NCBI GenBank assembly: GCA_019634895.1
Contig: JAHCAM010000003.1
Coordinates: forward strand, 103,423 to 167,422
DNA from: Steroidobacteraceae bacterium
GTDB lineage: Bacteria > Pseudomonadota > Gammaproteobacteria > Steroidobacterales > Steroidobacteraceae
DNA: 64,000 nt
Reading direction: 5' to 3'
Of this stretch, positions 1-10,735 are shown piece after piece. The notes below the pieces were generated by a model that searched no databases, was not told where the DNA came from, and saw only the letters and a program-made list of their open reading frames with translations. How positions within the stretch are numbered: the stretch's first letter is position 1; every line of letters begins with the position of its first letter. The translations under genes were made by a program, and so were the position numbers.

Positions 1-237
1 GCCGAGGCGCAGGAAGCCTACGAGGGCGCCGCCATGCTGGACCCGGGCGATCCGCTGCCGGTGCTCAATCGCGGCGTGCTGCTCGATCTCTACATGGGCC
101 GGCCGGAAGCGGCGCTGGTGGATTACGAGCGCTACCAGGCCCTGGCCGCGGGAGCCGACCTGCAGGTCACGGCCTGGATCACGGAGGTCCGGCGGCGCGC
201 GGGCCTCGAGGAACAGAGCGCGGGGGCGACGCCATGA
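1..237 (+). CDS. TPR-like protein, C-terminal fragment
   Basis: The gene starts before the window and only the last 78 codons are present. The visible part reads as tandem helices of the tetratricopeptide type (LNRGVLLDLYMGRPEAAL, then DYERYQALAAG), which suggests a protein-protein interaction scaffold. Its TGA overlaps the ATG of the next gene (ATGA), so the two are probably translationally coupled. In many Gammaproteobacteria a TPR protein precedes an ExbB-ExbD-ExbD-TonB set, as here, and probably works with that envelope complex. The specific function cannot be told from this fragment. Confidence 0.7.
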   Translation, partial: AEAQEAYEGAAMLDPGDPLPVLNRGVLLDLYMGRPEAALVDYERYQALAAGADLQVTAWITEVRRRAGLEEQSAGATP

Positions 238-647
238 AACGGTTGCTGTCGGGATTGCTGCTTGCGGCTCCGCTGCTGGCACTGGCACAGGAGCCGGTCA
301 CCGAAGCGTCCGCGGCGCCCGCGGCCGCCGCACCCGCGCAGGCCGAGGCCCCGCCCGCCGCGCGCGACACGCGCTTCCGGACCATGGACCGCCTCGAGCT
401 CGGCACGACCTCGATCACCGGCAACCAGGAGCTGCCGAAGGTCATGTACGTCGTGCCCTGGAAGAAGGCGGAGCTGGGCGAGCTGTCGGGCAAGCCGGCG
501 AGGTCGCTGATCGACGAGATCCTCGCGCCGGTCGACCGCGAGGTCTTCCGCCGCGAAATCGGGTATTTCGAGACCCTGTCCGGGGGAATCCGCGACGGGG
601 CCTCTCAGGGCGAGAATCCGGTCACGCCGGAAACGGCGCGGCCATAG
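234..647 (+). CDS. Exported protein of the TonB/ExbBD operon, unknown function
   Basis: A 137-residue protein with a clear Sec signal peptide (MKRLLSGLLLAAPLLALAQ, cleavage after ALA about residue 18). A low-complexity Ala/Pro linker follows (about 20-45), then a compact hydrophilic domain containing RTMDRLELGTTSITGNQELPK and VMYVVPWKK. I do not recognise the domain. It lies between the TPR gene (4-base overlap) and exbB (40 bases to its ATG), so a periplasmic accessory role in the TonB-type complex is likely, by context only. Confidence 0.75.
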   Translation: MKRLLSGLLLAAPLLALAQEPVTEASAAPAAAAPAQAEAPPAARDTRFRTMDRLELGTTSITGNQELPKVMYVVPWKKAELGELSGKPARSLIDEILAPVDREVFRREIGYFETLSGGIRDGASQGENPVTPETARP

Positions 648-687
648 CATCTTGGGCAATCGGCAGGGAGACACCAGGAGTCACCCC

Positions 688-1332
688 ATGGATACGTACG
701 CAACGATCGTCAGGTTCTTCCAGGACGGCGGGGTCTTCATGTACCCGATCGCCCTCATCGCGGCGCTCGGGACCGCGGTCGCGCTCGAGCGCTGGTTCTA
801 TCTGTGGCGCACCGAGGGCGCCAACCGCCGCATGTGGGACGAGGTCTCGCCGTTCCTCCGGACCGGCGACTTCAAGCGCGCGATCTCCGCGACCTCGAGC
901 TCCGTCTCCGCCATCGGACAGATCCTGAGCTACGGCCTCGCCCGCGTGCAGACCGCCAAGCGCCGCGACGACGTCGAGAAGGCGATGGAGGAGAGCCTGA
1001 TGGAAGTGGTGCCGAAGCTGGAGAAGCGCACCCACTACCTCGCGAGCTTCGCCAACATCGCCACGCTGCTCGGCCTGCTCGGCACCATCATCGGGCTGAT
1101 CCAGGCGTTCCAGGCGGTGTCCAACGCGAGCCCCGCCGAGCGCGCCGACCTGCTGGCGGCGTCGATCTCGGTGGCGATGAACACCACGGCCTTCGGCCTG
1201 ATCGTGGCGATCCCGCTGCTGCTGATGCACTCGGTGCTGCAGTCGAAGACCACCTCGATCGTGGACAGCCTGGAGATGGCGTCGGTGAAGTTCCTCAACA
1301 CGGTCGTCGAGCGGCGGCCGGAGGCTGCGTGA
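688..1332 (+). CDS. exbB: MotA/TolQ/ExbB proton channel family protein
   Basis: Inner-membrane stator protein that forms the proton channel energising a TonB-like transducer together with ExbD. The 214 residues show the family pattern: a first membrane helix at about 15-35, a large cytoplasmic loop with charged helices, then the paired helices YLASFANIATLLGLLGTIIG (about 118-142) and ISVAMNTTAFGLIVAIPLLL (about 160-182). The ATG at 688 is chosen over a TTG 36 bases upstream because purine-rich AGGAG precedes it and the N-terminus then matches the family. It overlaps the next gene by four bases (GTGA). Confidence 0.9.
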   Translation: MDTYATIVRFFQDGGVFMYPIALIAALGTAVALERWFYLWRTEGANRRMWDEVSPFLRTGDFKRAISATSSSVSAIGQILSYGLARVQTAKRRDDVEKAMEESLMEVVPKLEKRTHYLASFANIATLLGLLGTIIGLIQAFQAVSNASPAERADLLAASISVAMNTTAFGLIVAIPLLLMHSVLQSKTTSIVDSLEMASVKFLNTVVERRPEAA

Positions 1333-1850
1333 GCCTGACCACCCGCGCCGCCCGCCGGCACCGCCGCCACGAGGCGGCGGACCTCTCCATCACCGCCTTC
1401 ATGAACCTGATGGTGGTGCTGGTGCCGTTCCTGCTCATCACTGCCGTGTTCTCGCGGATGACCATCCTCGAGCTCAACCTGCCGAGCTCGAGCCAGTCGC
1501 TGCCGGAGACGCCGCAGGCGATCAACCTGGAGATCGTCGTGCGCAAGGACCTGATCGAGGTCGCGGACCGCGGCAGCGGCAGGCTGGGTCCGGTGTTCCG
1601 CAACACGCCGGAGGGTCCGGACTACGCCGCCGTCGGCAAGTTCCTGGTCGAGGAGGTCAAGACGCGCTTCCCGGACCTGGCGGCGGCGACCATCCTGGTG
1701 GAGCCCGACGTCTCCTACGACACGATCGTCCAGGTCATGGACCTGGCGCGCGTGCGCACGGTCACCGAGGGCCACCGCACCTACCAGGTCGCGCTGTTCC
1801 CGGACATCTCGATCGGCGACGCGCCCATGGTCGAGGAGCGCAGGCGATGA
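1329..1850 (+). CDS. exbD: ExbD/TolR family biopolymer transport protein (first copy)
   Basis: A 173-residue single-pass inner-membrane protein with a short basic cytoplasmic N-terminus, one helix (ITAFMNLMVVLVPFLLITAV, about 20-40) and a periplasmic domain. In this family a membrane Asp normally carries protons. Here the sequence before the helix is ADLSITAFMNLM, with Asn where many family members have Asp (as in LTPMIDV), while the second ExbD copy has LVSLMDIFTIL. The two subunits may therefore not be equivalent. The start is GTG, overlapping the exbB stop. The stop is overlapped by the next ATG. Confidence 0.88.
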   Translation: MSLTTRAARRHRRHEAADLSITAFMNLMVVLVPFLLITAVFSRMTILELNLPSSSQSLPETPQAINLEIVVRKDLIEVADRGSGRLGPVFRNTPEGPDYAAVGKFLVEEVKTRFPDLAAATILVEPDVSYDTIVQVMDLARVRTVTEGHRTYQVALFPDISIGDAPMVEERRR

Positions 1851-2368
1851 GCCACTCGGCACGCGCCCAGCGCATGGCCCGCCATCACGCGCGCAAGAAG
1901 CCCGCGGCGCTCTCGCTGGTGTCGCTGATGGACATCTTCACCATCCTGGTGTTCTTCCTGCTGGTGAACTCGGCCGAGATCCAGACGCTCGAGCCGCCGA
2001 AGGCGCTGACGCTGCCGGAGTCGGTGGCGCAGGACCGCCCCCGCGAGACCGTGATCGTGATGGTGACGGGCGACACCGTGTTCGTGCAGGACGAGGCGGT
2101 CGTGAGCGTGGCGGACGTCGACCGTACCGAGGGCATGATCATCGCGCCGCTCAGGCGCGCGCTGGCCAGGCAGGCCGACCGGCGGCTGGTCCAGGCCGCG
2201 GCGACCGACCCGAGCGCCCGCGAGATCACGATCCTGGGCGACCGCGACGTGCCCTACCGGGTGCTGAAGAAGGTCATGGCCACCTGCACGGAGGCGGACT
2301 TCGGCAAGCTGTCGCTCGCGGTCATGCAGAAGGAAGAGGCGATGCACGTGGAGCGCATGGGAGGCTGA
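1847..2368 (+). CDS. exbD: ExbD/TolR family biopolymer transport protein (second copy)
   Basis: The second ExbD paralogue, 173 residues. A basic N-terminus (residues 1-25) leads into the helix LVSLMDIFTILVFFLLVNSA, which has the Asp expected for proton translocation. The periplasmic part ends with the typical C-terminal helix (VPYRVLKKVMATCTEADFGK). It overlaps the first exbD by four bases (ATGA) and lies 14 bases before the TonB-like gene. Two ExbD types per ExbB is common in adventurous-gliding-type and TonB2-type systems. Confidence 0.9.
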   Translation: MSHSARAQRMARHHARKKPAALSLVSLMDIFTILVFFLLVNSAEIQTLEPPKALTLPESVAQDRPRETVIVMVTGDTVFVQDEAVVSVADVDRTEGMIIAPLRRALARQADRRLVQAAATDPSAREITILGDRDVPYRVLKKVMATCTEADFGKLSLAVMQKEEAMHVERMGG

Positions 2369-2382
2369 CCCGGGAGAATCCG

Positions 2383-3342
2383 ATGCCAGCCGTCATCACC
2401 TTCTTCTACCGCAGCTTCGAGCTGCCCTGGGACACGGACCGGGAAGAGCGCGACCGGTTCCGCAAGATGTGGCGGACCGCGCTCGCGGTCGTGCTACTGT
2501 TCTCGATCGCCATGCCCTGGCTGCCGGTGCCGGAGCGCCCGTTCGACGTGCCGCCGCCGGTGCCGCCGCGCATCGCCCAGCTCGTGCTCGAGCGCGCGAC
2601 GCCGCCGCCACCGCCGCCCCCGCCGCCGCAGCCGGAGCGCGCCGAGACGCCGAAGCCCGAACAGAAGCCGGTGCCGAGGCCCGAGTCCGACCTGGCGCGC
2701 ACCCAGAACGCGCGCAGGAAGGCTGCGCAGGCGGGCCTGCTGCCGTTCGTGGACCAGCTCGCCGACCTGCGCGACCAGTTCGACGTCAGCAAGGACGACC
2801 TCAAGCCGCTCGCCAGCGCGAAAGGCGAGGGCGACACGCCGCGCGCCGAGCGCTCGCTGATCACCGCCCGCACCGGCACGCTGACGGGCGGCATCAACAC
2901 CGCGGGCGTCAGCCGCGGCTTCGGCTCGGGTTCCGGCACGCTCGACGGCCACGGCACCACCCGCATGCAGGTGCCGTTCGGCGGCTCCGGCAGCGGCAAC
3001 GCCCTCGCGGGCGGCGGCGACAACGTCAGCCGCAGCGGCGGCGGCAAGAAGGCCTCGCGCAGCCAGGAGGAGATCGAGCTGGTTTTTGACCGGAACAAGG
3101 CCGCGATTTACGCGCTCTACAACCGCGCGCTGCGCGACAACCCGGCGCTGCTCGGCAAGGTGGTGTTCGAGCTGACCATCGCGCCCTGGGGCGAGGTCAC
3201 CGACTGCCGCATCGTCTCGAGCGAGCTCAAGGACGCCGAGCTCGAGCGCAAGCTGGTGGCGCGCATCCGCATGTTCCGCTTCGCCGACAAGGACGTCGAG
3301 GCCATGACCACCACCAAGCCGATCGAGTTCTTCCCGGCCTGA
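2383..3342 (+). CDS. AgmX/PglI-type TonB energy transducer
   Basis: A 319-residue TonB-like protein. One membrane helix (ALAVVLLFSIAMPWLPV, about 32-50) is followed by a proline stretch (PPPPPPPPPQPERAETPKPEQKP, about 75-95) able to span the periplasm. A Gly/Ser-rich linker (about 165-225) leads to a C-terminal domain starting EIELVFDRNKAAIYALYNRAL and ending KPIEFFPA, which matches the AgmX/PglI C-terminal domain rather than classical TonB. ExbB and ExbD should transmit proton-motive force to it. The outer-membrane partner is not identifiable here; two TonB-dependent receptors lie elsewhere in the window. Confidence 0.85.
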   Translation: MPAVITFFYRSFELPWDTDREERDRFRKMWRTALAVVLLFSIAMPWLPVPERPFDVPPPVPPRIAQLVLERATPPPPPPPPPQPERAETPKPEQKPVPRPESDLARTQNARRKAAQAGLLPFVDQLADLRDQFDVSKDDLKPLASAKGEGDTPRAERSLITARTGTLTGGINTAGVSRGFGSGSGTLDGHGTTRMQVPFGGSGSGNALAGGGDNVSRSGGGKKASRSQEEIELVFDRNKAAIYALYNRALRDNPALLGKVVFELTIAPWGEVTDCRIVSSELKDAELERKLVARIRMFRFADKDVEAMTTTKPIEFFPA

Positions 3343-3361
3343 TCCGGGCCCGGATTCCGTC

Positions 3362-5615
<2,254 letters not shown>

Positions 5616-5627
5616 GACGCCCGCGCC

Positions 5628-7847
5628 TCAGTCGAATGTCGCACCGAGCGTGACGGCGAAATTGCGGCCGGGCTCCCGGTAGAGCGGCAGCAGCGGATCC
5701 CCGCGGGCGCGGCCGCGCACGGTCGCCCACTGCCAGTGGCGGCTGTCGCCGAGATTGAACAGCCCGATGCTGGCCCGCACCCGCTCGTGCAGGCGCCATT
5801 GCAGCCGCAGGTCCAGCGTCGCGTAGCCGCCCGGCCGGAACAGGGGTCCCGCCGATTCGTCCACGCCGTGCTTGGCCCCGGCGACCGTCAGGTCGAGCGC
5901 TGCGCCGAATGATCCGGACGGCGCCTCGTAGCGCATCCCGACCGTGCCGCGCGGCGGGTCGATGCCGTTGATCGGCACGTCGCGCACCGTGTCCTCGCCC
6001 TCGGTGATGCCCGCGGAGAGACGCGCGGCCCAGCCGGCGAGCGGCGCCCGCCAGGCGCCGAGATCGACATCCAGCGCCGCCTCCGCGCCGCGGATCTCCG
6101 CGCGCGCGAGGTTGCGCGACTGGAACAGCGTGGTGCCGGTGCCTGGCTCGACGCCGATGTTGACGCGCGACTCGATGAAGTCGCGGTAGCGGCTGGCGTA
6201 GACGCTGGCGCTGCCCGTGAGCACCTCGCCGGAGAAGCGCAGGCCAAGCTCCAGGCTGTCGCTGCGCTCGGGCTTCAGCTCGGGGTTCGGGATCGCGCGC
6301 GTGTTGAACTGAGGCAGGTCGAGGCCGATGTTGACGTCGTCGAATGGCGGCGAACGGAAGCCGTGCGCGTACTGCAGGTACAGCGACAGGCCGTCGCGCA
6401 GGCGCCAGCCGACAGCGAGCTTCGGCGACACCGAGGTCTCCTCGACCGATACCGGCGGCTCGTTCGGGTTGTCGGCGGCGTACATCGCGTCGACGACCGG
6501 CGTCAGCCGGTACCAGTCGGCGCGCAGCGCCGGGATGAGGGACCAGCGGCCGTCGCCCGGGCGCCAGTCATCCTGGAGGTACAGGCCCGCCTCCCGGATC
6601 CTCGAGACCGGGAAGTCGCGCACCGGCAGGGACTCGCCGAGGATGATTTTCGTCGCCACGCCGGTTGCGAGATTGGTCTGCAGTCCGTCGCGGCGCTCCA
6701 CGACCCGCGTCTCCGTGAACTCGAATCCGCCGAGCAGCCGGTGCGCACCCGAGGCCGGCTGGAAGCTGCGCGCGACGGTGAGCTCGGCGCCGACCGCCTG
6801 CTCGCGGTAATGGAATTCGCGCTGGATCGACAGCGGCGGCGTCGCGGGCGGGGCGGCGCGGCGCTCCTCGTCGGTGAACTGCCGGAAGACCGTCTCGTTC
6901 CAGTAGAGCCGCCAGCGCCCGTCGTCGATGACCGCGGTCCCGCCGAGCGCCTGGTCGAGGAGGATGCCCAGCGCCTGGGCGCGGTCGTCGCCCTCGAGGC
7001 GGATGGTGTTCGCGAATCGCCCGCCCGACAGTTCCAGCGAGTCCACGTCGGTGCGCGCATGCTCGCGGTTCCACGACAGCGACAGCCGCAGCGGCCGGCC
7101 GGCCACCGGCAGCACCGCGCGCGCGAGCAGCGCGTCCGACGAGTGGTCACGCGGATTCGGCGGCGGCGTGCCGCCGGCATGATCCAGCTCGCCGCCCTCG
7201 CGGCGGGCAAACGCCAGCAATCCTTCGAGCGGGCCGGCGCGCAGCGCGCCGGTGAGTCCTGCGAAGGTCGAGCCGTCGTCGCTCGCGTGGCCGGTCCGCA
7301 GGCGCAGGCTGGTATCGCCGCCGTCGCCCAGCAGGGCCGCCGGATCGAGCGTGGTGACGGCGAGGACGCCCGCGATCGCGTCGCTGCCGTAGAGGGCGGA
7401 CGCCGGACCGCGCAGGAGCTCGATGCGCTCGATGACCTCGAGATCCGCGAACCGGCGCCCGGCACTGGAGAAGCTGCCGACCGCGAAAGCCTTCGAGCCC
7501 GGCACGCCGTCGGTCTCCACCAGCACGCGGTTGCCGCCGAGCCCGCGCACGGTGACGCCGCCCGCGCCGAAGCGCTGCGGATCGCGGGGCACCGAGATGC
7601 CGGGCTCCCGGAACAGGGCATCGCGCAGGTCGAAGGCCACGTCCGCCTGCAGCTCGGCGGCGGTGATGACGGAGACCGCGGCGGCGGCGTCGGCAAGCGG
7701 CTGCGGCAGCTTGCCGACCACCGTGACGGTGTCGAGTTCCGGCAGGGCTGCATCGCCCGGGACGGGCGCCGCGGCCAGCAGCAGCGCCGCGGCCACGACC
7801 GGTACCGTGCCCGGCCGCGAACCGCTACCATGCGGCTCCGCCGGCAC
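5628..7847 (-). CDS. TonB-dependent receptor, haem/haemoglobin type
   Basis: Outer-membrane gated channel. A signal peptide (VVAAALLLAAAPVPGDA) is followed by a TonB-box-like segment (LDTVTVVGK) and a plug domain (DAAAAVSVITAAELQ ... GAGGVTVRGLGGNRVLVETDG, IERIELLRGPASALYGSDAI). The barrel carries the FRSPPFDDVNIG and NPELKPERSDSLELG motifs of the haemin/haemoglobin/transferrin receptor family and ends in ...TLGATFD. The exact ligand is unproven. The start is uncertain: GTG at 7847 avoids overlap with slyD; ATG at 7889 would add 14 residues and overlap it, and GTG at 7796 is also possible. It converges with nirS (12 bases between stops) and probably depends on a TonB system such as the one at 688-3342. 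Confidence 0.88.
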   Translation of the reverse strand: MPAEPHGSGSRPGTVPVVAAALLLAAAPVPGDAALPELDTVTVVGKLPQPLADAAAAVSVITAAELQADVAFDLRDALFREPGISVPRDPQRFGAGGVTVRGLGGNRVLVETDGVPGSKAFAVGSFSSAGRRFADLEVIERIELLRGPASALYGSDAIAGVLAVTTLDPAALLGDGGDTSLRLRTGHASDDGSTFAGLTGALRAGPLEGLLAFARREGGELDHAGGTPPPNPRDHSSDALLARAVLPVAGRPLRLSLSWNREHARTDVDSLELSGGRFANTIRLEGDDRAQALGILLDQALGGTAVIDDGRWRLYWNETVFRQFTDEERRAAPPATPPLSIQREFHYREQAVGAELTVARSFQPASGAHRLLGGFEFTETRVVERRDGLQTNLATGVATKIILGESLPVRDFPVSRIREAGLYLQDDWRPGDGRWSLIPALRADWYRLTPVVDAMYAADNPNEPPVSVEETSVSPKLAVGWRLRDGLSLYLQYAHGFRSPPFDDVNIGLDLPQFNTRAIPNPELKPERSDSLELGLRFSGEVLTGSASVYASRYRDFIESRVNIGVEPGTGTTLFQSRNLARAEIRGAEAALDVDLGAWRAPLAGWAARLSAGITEGEDTVRDVPINGIDPPRGTVGMRYEAPSGSFGAALDLTVAGAKHGVDESAGPLFRPGGYATLDLRLQWRLHERVRASIGLFNLGDSRHWQWATVRGRARGDPLLPLYREPGRNFAVTLGATFD

Positions 7848-7858
7848 GAGGGCAGACC

Positions 7859-8341
7859 GTGGAAATCGCGAAGAACCGGGTCGTCTCATTCCATTACACG
7901 CTGCGCGACGAGGCGGGCACGGTGCTCGACGCCTCCGCCGGCCGCGGACCGATGAGCTACCTGCACGGCAAGGGCAACATCATCCCGGGCCTCGAGCAGG
8001 CGCTGACCGGCAAGTCCGCCGGCGACCGGCTCGAGGTCACGGTGCCGCCCGAGCAGGGCTACGGCCTGCGCAGCGACGCGCTGGTGCAGATCGTGGCGCG
8101 ATCGAAGTTCACGGAAGGCGCGGAGATCGCGCCTGGCATGCAGGTGCGCGCGAGCGGGCCGCAGGGCGCGCGCATGGTCACGGTGGTGCGCGTGGAGCGC
8201 GACTTCGTCACCGTGGACGCGAACCATCCGCTGGCGGGCAGGACCCTGCACTTCAGCGTGGAGATCGCCGAGGTGCGCAAGGCGACGCACGAGGAGATCG
8301 CGCACGGCCACGTGCACGGACCGGGCGGTCACCACCACTAG
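7859..8341 (+). CDS. slyD: FKBP-type peptidyl-prolyl cis-trans isomerase, SlyD family
   Basis: Cytoplasmic prolyl isomerase and chaperone, 160 residues. The FKBP core is split by the inserted-in-flap domain, as in SlyD (VVSFHYTLRDEAGTVLDAS; GNIIPGLEQALTGKSAGD; PPEQGYG; then the flap GAEIAPGMQVRASGPQGA; NHPLAGRTLHFSVEIAEVR). A His-rich tail (HGHVHGPGGHHH) is the expected nickel-binding feature. The GTG start at 7859 has GAGGG seven bases upstream. It converges with the next gene, overlapping by four bases at the stops. Confidence 0.95.
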   Translation: MEIAKNRVVSFHYTLRDEAGTVLDASAGRGPMSYLHGKGNIIPGLEQALTGKSAGDRLEVTVPPEQGYGLRSDALVQIVARSKFTEGAEIAPGMQVRASGPQGARMVTVVRVERDFVTVDANHPLAGRTLHFSVEIAEVRKATHEEIAHGHVHGPGGHHH

Positions 8342-9063
8342 CCGGCTGCCGGGGCCGGCTCCCGCTCCAGCGCGAACAGCCACACCGGTTCGCGGTTGTT
8401 GGCCTTGGGCGGCAGCTCCAGGATGTCCGCGAGGCGGTAGTGCCCCTTGCCCCACTTGAAGAAGAGGTACGGCATGCACATCGGGTGCGCGCCGAAGGGG
8501 TCCATTTCGGACGCGCCGGCCGCGGAGTGGCGCATGGTGTGCTCGACGTAGATCAGGCCATGGGGCGCCAGCTGCTTCGCCCAGGCGGCGAGCGCCCGCT
8601 CCGGCCGCATCGCCTGGTCGAGGGAGTTCGTGTACACGAAGTCGAACTTCCCGCTCCACGCCGGGTTCTCCTCGTGGAAGTCCCAGACCACCATGTGCGG
8701 GAAGCGGGTGGCGGTCTCGGAGATGTCGGTGCCGATGACCTCCGCGCCGGTCAGGCGCGCGAGCGCCTCGACCTCCCAGCCGTTGCGCGCGCCATGGCAG
8801 ATGCCGGCGCGCGGCGCGGGGATGCGCTGCTTCAGGTGCGCAACCAGGCTCGCGAGCGTGCTGTCGTCGGCCCAGACCTCGTCCAGCTTGCGCTTGTTGT
8901 GGAAGACCTGGGTCGCCCGGTACTGCTCGTAGCCGCCCTCGTAGTCGTGCAGGTACACCAGGTCCCTGGCGTGGCGCTTGGCGACGCGAAAGCCGGTCGG
9001 CGTCTGCACGGTGGTGTAGCCGAAGGGCTTCACCAGCGCCCGGGTGATCTCGCGCAGCAGCAT
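8338..9063 (-). CDS. Class I SAM-dependent methyltransferase
   Basis: A 241-residue protein with a Methyltransf_11-like core: ICHGARNGWEVEALARLTG as SAM motif I, VIGTDISET as motif II, FDFVYTNSLDQAM as motif III and LAPHGLIYVEHTM as motif IV. It probably modifies a small molecule or glycan; the substrate is unknown. The ATG at 9063 is preferred because the residues upstream are not domain-like. It sits head-to-head with a glycosyltransferase/FkbM/sulfotransferase run, suggesting a part in surface polysaccharide or lipid decoration. Confidence 0.75.
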   Translation of the reverse strand: MLLREITRALVKPFGYTTVQTPTGFRVAKRHARDLVYLHDYEGGYEQYRATQVFHNKRKLDEVWADDSTLASLVAHLKQRIPAPRAGICHGARNGWEVEALARLTGAEVIGTDISETATRFPHMVVWDFHEENPAWSGKFDFVYTNSLDQAMRPERALAAWAKQLAPHGLIYVEHTMRHSAAGASEMDPFGAHPMCMPYLFFKWGKGHYRLADILELPPKANNREPVWLFALEREPAPAAG

Positions 9064-9090
9064 GCCGGCAAGGGTAGCCGACCCCCGCGG

Positions 9091-9096
9091 TAGAAT
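9091..9096 (+). promoter_or_regulatory. Candidate -10 element (TAGAAT) for the glycosyltransferase operon
   Basis: TAGAAT lies 28 bases before the preferred TTG start of the glycosyltransferase gene, inside the 5' region between it and the divergent methyltransferase gene. No good -35 is visible. It suggests transcription starting near 9103, which would exclude the upstream ATG at 9095 as translation start. Confidence 0.4.
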
Positions 9097-9124
9097 GCAT
9101 CTCCCGACCACGCCGAGGTCCCGC

Positions 9125-10039
9125 TTGAGCGACGCCGAAACCCCGAAGACGACGGCCCGGGACGTCGTCGAGCTCTGGTTCCTGCGCCTCGCTGCGGGCG
9201 GGCTGGTGCCGGCAGGGTGGTTTGCGCCGCCACCTCCGGCGGAGGCCGCGCGCGCTGCCCGGACCGGCCACCTCAGGCTCGAGATCGTCAGCCACTGCTG
9301 GCGTTACGCGCACCTGCTCGCCTATCAGCTCAGTTCGCTGGTGCTGCACCCGCCCACGCGCCTGTCGGTGACCATGACCGTGTTCCACGCTGCGGAAGAC
9401 GCGGGCACGGTGGCCCTGCTCGGGGACATCGGCGCCCGCCGCGTGCCGAACGTCAACTGGAACTGGCAGGCCCTCGACCGCGGCCGGCTGTTCCGGCGCG
9501 GCATCGGACGCAACCTGGCGGCGCGGGCGACGGCGGCCGACTGGGTCTGGTTCACCGACTGCGACCTGCTGTTCCACGCGGGTTGCCTGGACGGGCTCGC
9601 AGACGCGCTGCAGGGACGCCGTGACGCACTGGTGTTCCCGCAGGCGGAAGCGGTTTCGGCGCTGCTGGCGGAGGACGACCCGATGCTCGAGCGCGGGCGC
9701 CGCGGGCCGATGCCCGTGGACATCGACCCGTCGCGCTTCGAGCGCCAGGTCCGCGACCGCGCCACCGGGCCGCTGCAGATCGCGCATGGCGACGTCGCCC
9801 GGGCCCGCGGCTACTGCGGGGAACTGCGCGTCTACCAGCAGCCGTCGCCGGTGTGGACCAAGTGCACCGAGGACCGTGCCTACCGCTGGCTGCTCCGCAG
9901 CCCGGGCGCGCCGGTCGAAGTGCCCGGCGTGTACCGGATCCGGCACGCGAGCAAGGGCCGCTACCGCGACCGCAGCCTCTCGGGCCGCGTGCGCGGCGCG
10001 ATCCGGCGCCGGTTCGACAGGTCCCGGACGCCGGATTAA
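9125..10039 (+). CDS. GT-A-like glycosyltransferase (family 2-like)
   Basis: A predicted cytosolic glycosyltransferase of 304 residues. The N-terminal part has a Rossmann-like run (LRLEIVSHCWRYAHLLAYQL ... LSVTMTVFHAAED), and the key motif ADWVWFTDCDLLF contains the DxD-type metal/nucleotide-sugar site. The C-terminal part includes a conserved acidic segment (KCTEDRAYRWLL) and VPGVYRIRHASKGRY. The TTG at 9125 has GAGG six bases upstream; ATG at 9095 is the alternative. It is followed by FkbM-methyltransferase and sulfotransferase-like genes, which implies joint decoration of a glycan. Confidence 0.7.
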   Translation: MSDAETPKTTARDVVELWFLRLAAGGLVPAGWFAPPPPAEAARAARTGHLRLEIVSHCWRYAHLLAYQLSSLVLHPPTRLSVTMTVFHAAEDAGTVALLGDIGARRVPNVNWNWQALDRGRLFRRGIGRNLAARATAADWVWFTDCDLLFHAGCLDGLADALQGRRDALVFPQAEAVSALLAEDDPMLERGRRGPMPVDIDPSRFERQVRDRATGPLQIAHGDVARARGYCGELRVYQQPSPVWTKCTEDRAYRWLLRSPGAPVEVPGVYRIRHASKGRYRDRSLSGRVRGAIRRRFDRSRTPD

Positions 10040-10085
10040 GCTGCACCCCTTTCAGGCCGGGCGCGGACGCAAAGGTCCCTGGAGC

Positions 10086-10733
10086 ATGAGACTGCTGGCG
10101 TTCCTGAGGCGTCTCGACAGCCGTCGCCGCGACAACAAGCGCAGGCCGGAAGTGACCGCTTTCGACGAGTGCGTCGCGAAGCTCGGGCCCGGCGACATCG
10201 CCATCGACTGCGGCGCGAATGTCGGCAAGTTCACGGTGCCGATGGCGCAGACGGGTGCCACGGTGTACGCCTTCGAGCCCAATCCGGACGCCTTCGCGGA
10301 ACTCGTGAAGGCGACGGCCGGTTACCCCAACGTCAAGGCGCTGCAGGCGGCCGCCACCACCGAGCCCGGGGCGGTCAAGCTCTATCTGCACCGCTATTCC
10401 GACGACGATCCGCTGCATTTCTCGTCGGGTTCCACGCTGGTCACCGGCAAGCGCAACGTCCGCGAGGACCACTACACGCTGGTCGAGGGCATCCCGTTCG
10501 CCGAGTTCGTCCGCGGCCTGGGGGCGCGCGTGCGGCTGCTGAAGATGGACATCGAGGGCGCCGAGGTCGCGATCCTCAACCGGCTGCTCGACGAGGGCCT
10601 GCACCGGCAGATCGACCAGGTCTTCGTCGAGGTGCACGACCGGCAGAACAGGTCGCTGGCGGAGCCGACGCGGCTGCTGCGCGAGCGCCTCGCCGGGCTG
10701 GACGCCGGCCACATCCGGCTGGACTGGCGTTGA
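10086..10733 (+). CDS. FkbM family methyltransferase
   Basis: A 215-residue SAM-dependent O-methyltransferase of the FkbM type, which methylates hydroxyls of sugars or natural products. Visible motifs: IAIDCGANVGKFTVPMA (SAM motif I), VYAFEPNPDAFAEL (ribose-binding acidic loop) and LLKMDIEGAEVAILNRLL, the family hallmark. The ATG at 10086 follows GGAG. It lies 46 bases after the glycosyltransferase and abuts the next gene, so the three are probably cotranscribed. Confidence 0.85.
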   Translation: MRLLAFLRRLDSRRRDNKRRPEVTAFDECVAKLGPGDIAIDCGANVGKFTVPMAQTGATVYAFEPNPDAFAELVKATAGYPNVKALQAAATTEPGAVKLYLHRYSDDDPLHFSSGSTLVTGKRNVREDHYTLVEGIPFAEFVRGLGARVRLLKMDIEGAEVAILNRLLDEGLHRQIDQVFVEVHDRQNRSLAEPTRLLRERLAGLDAGHIRLDWR

Positions 10734-10735
10734 GC

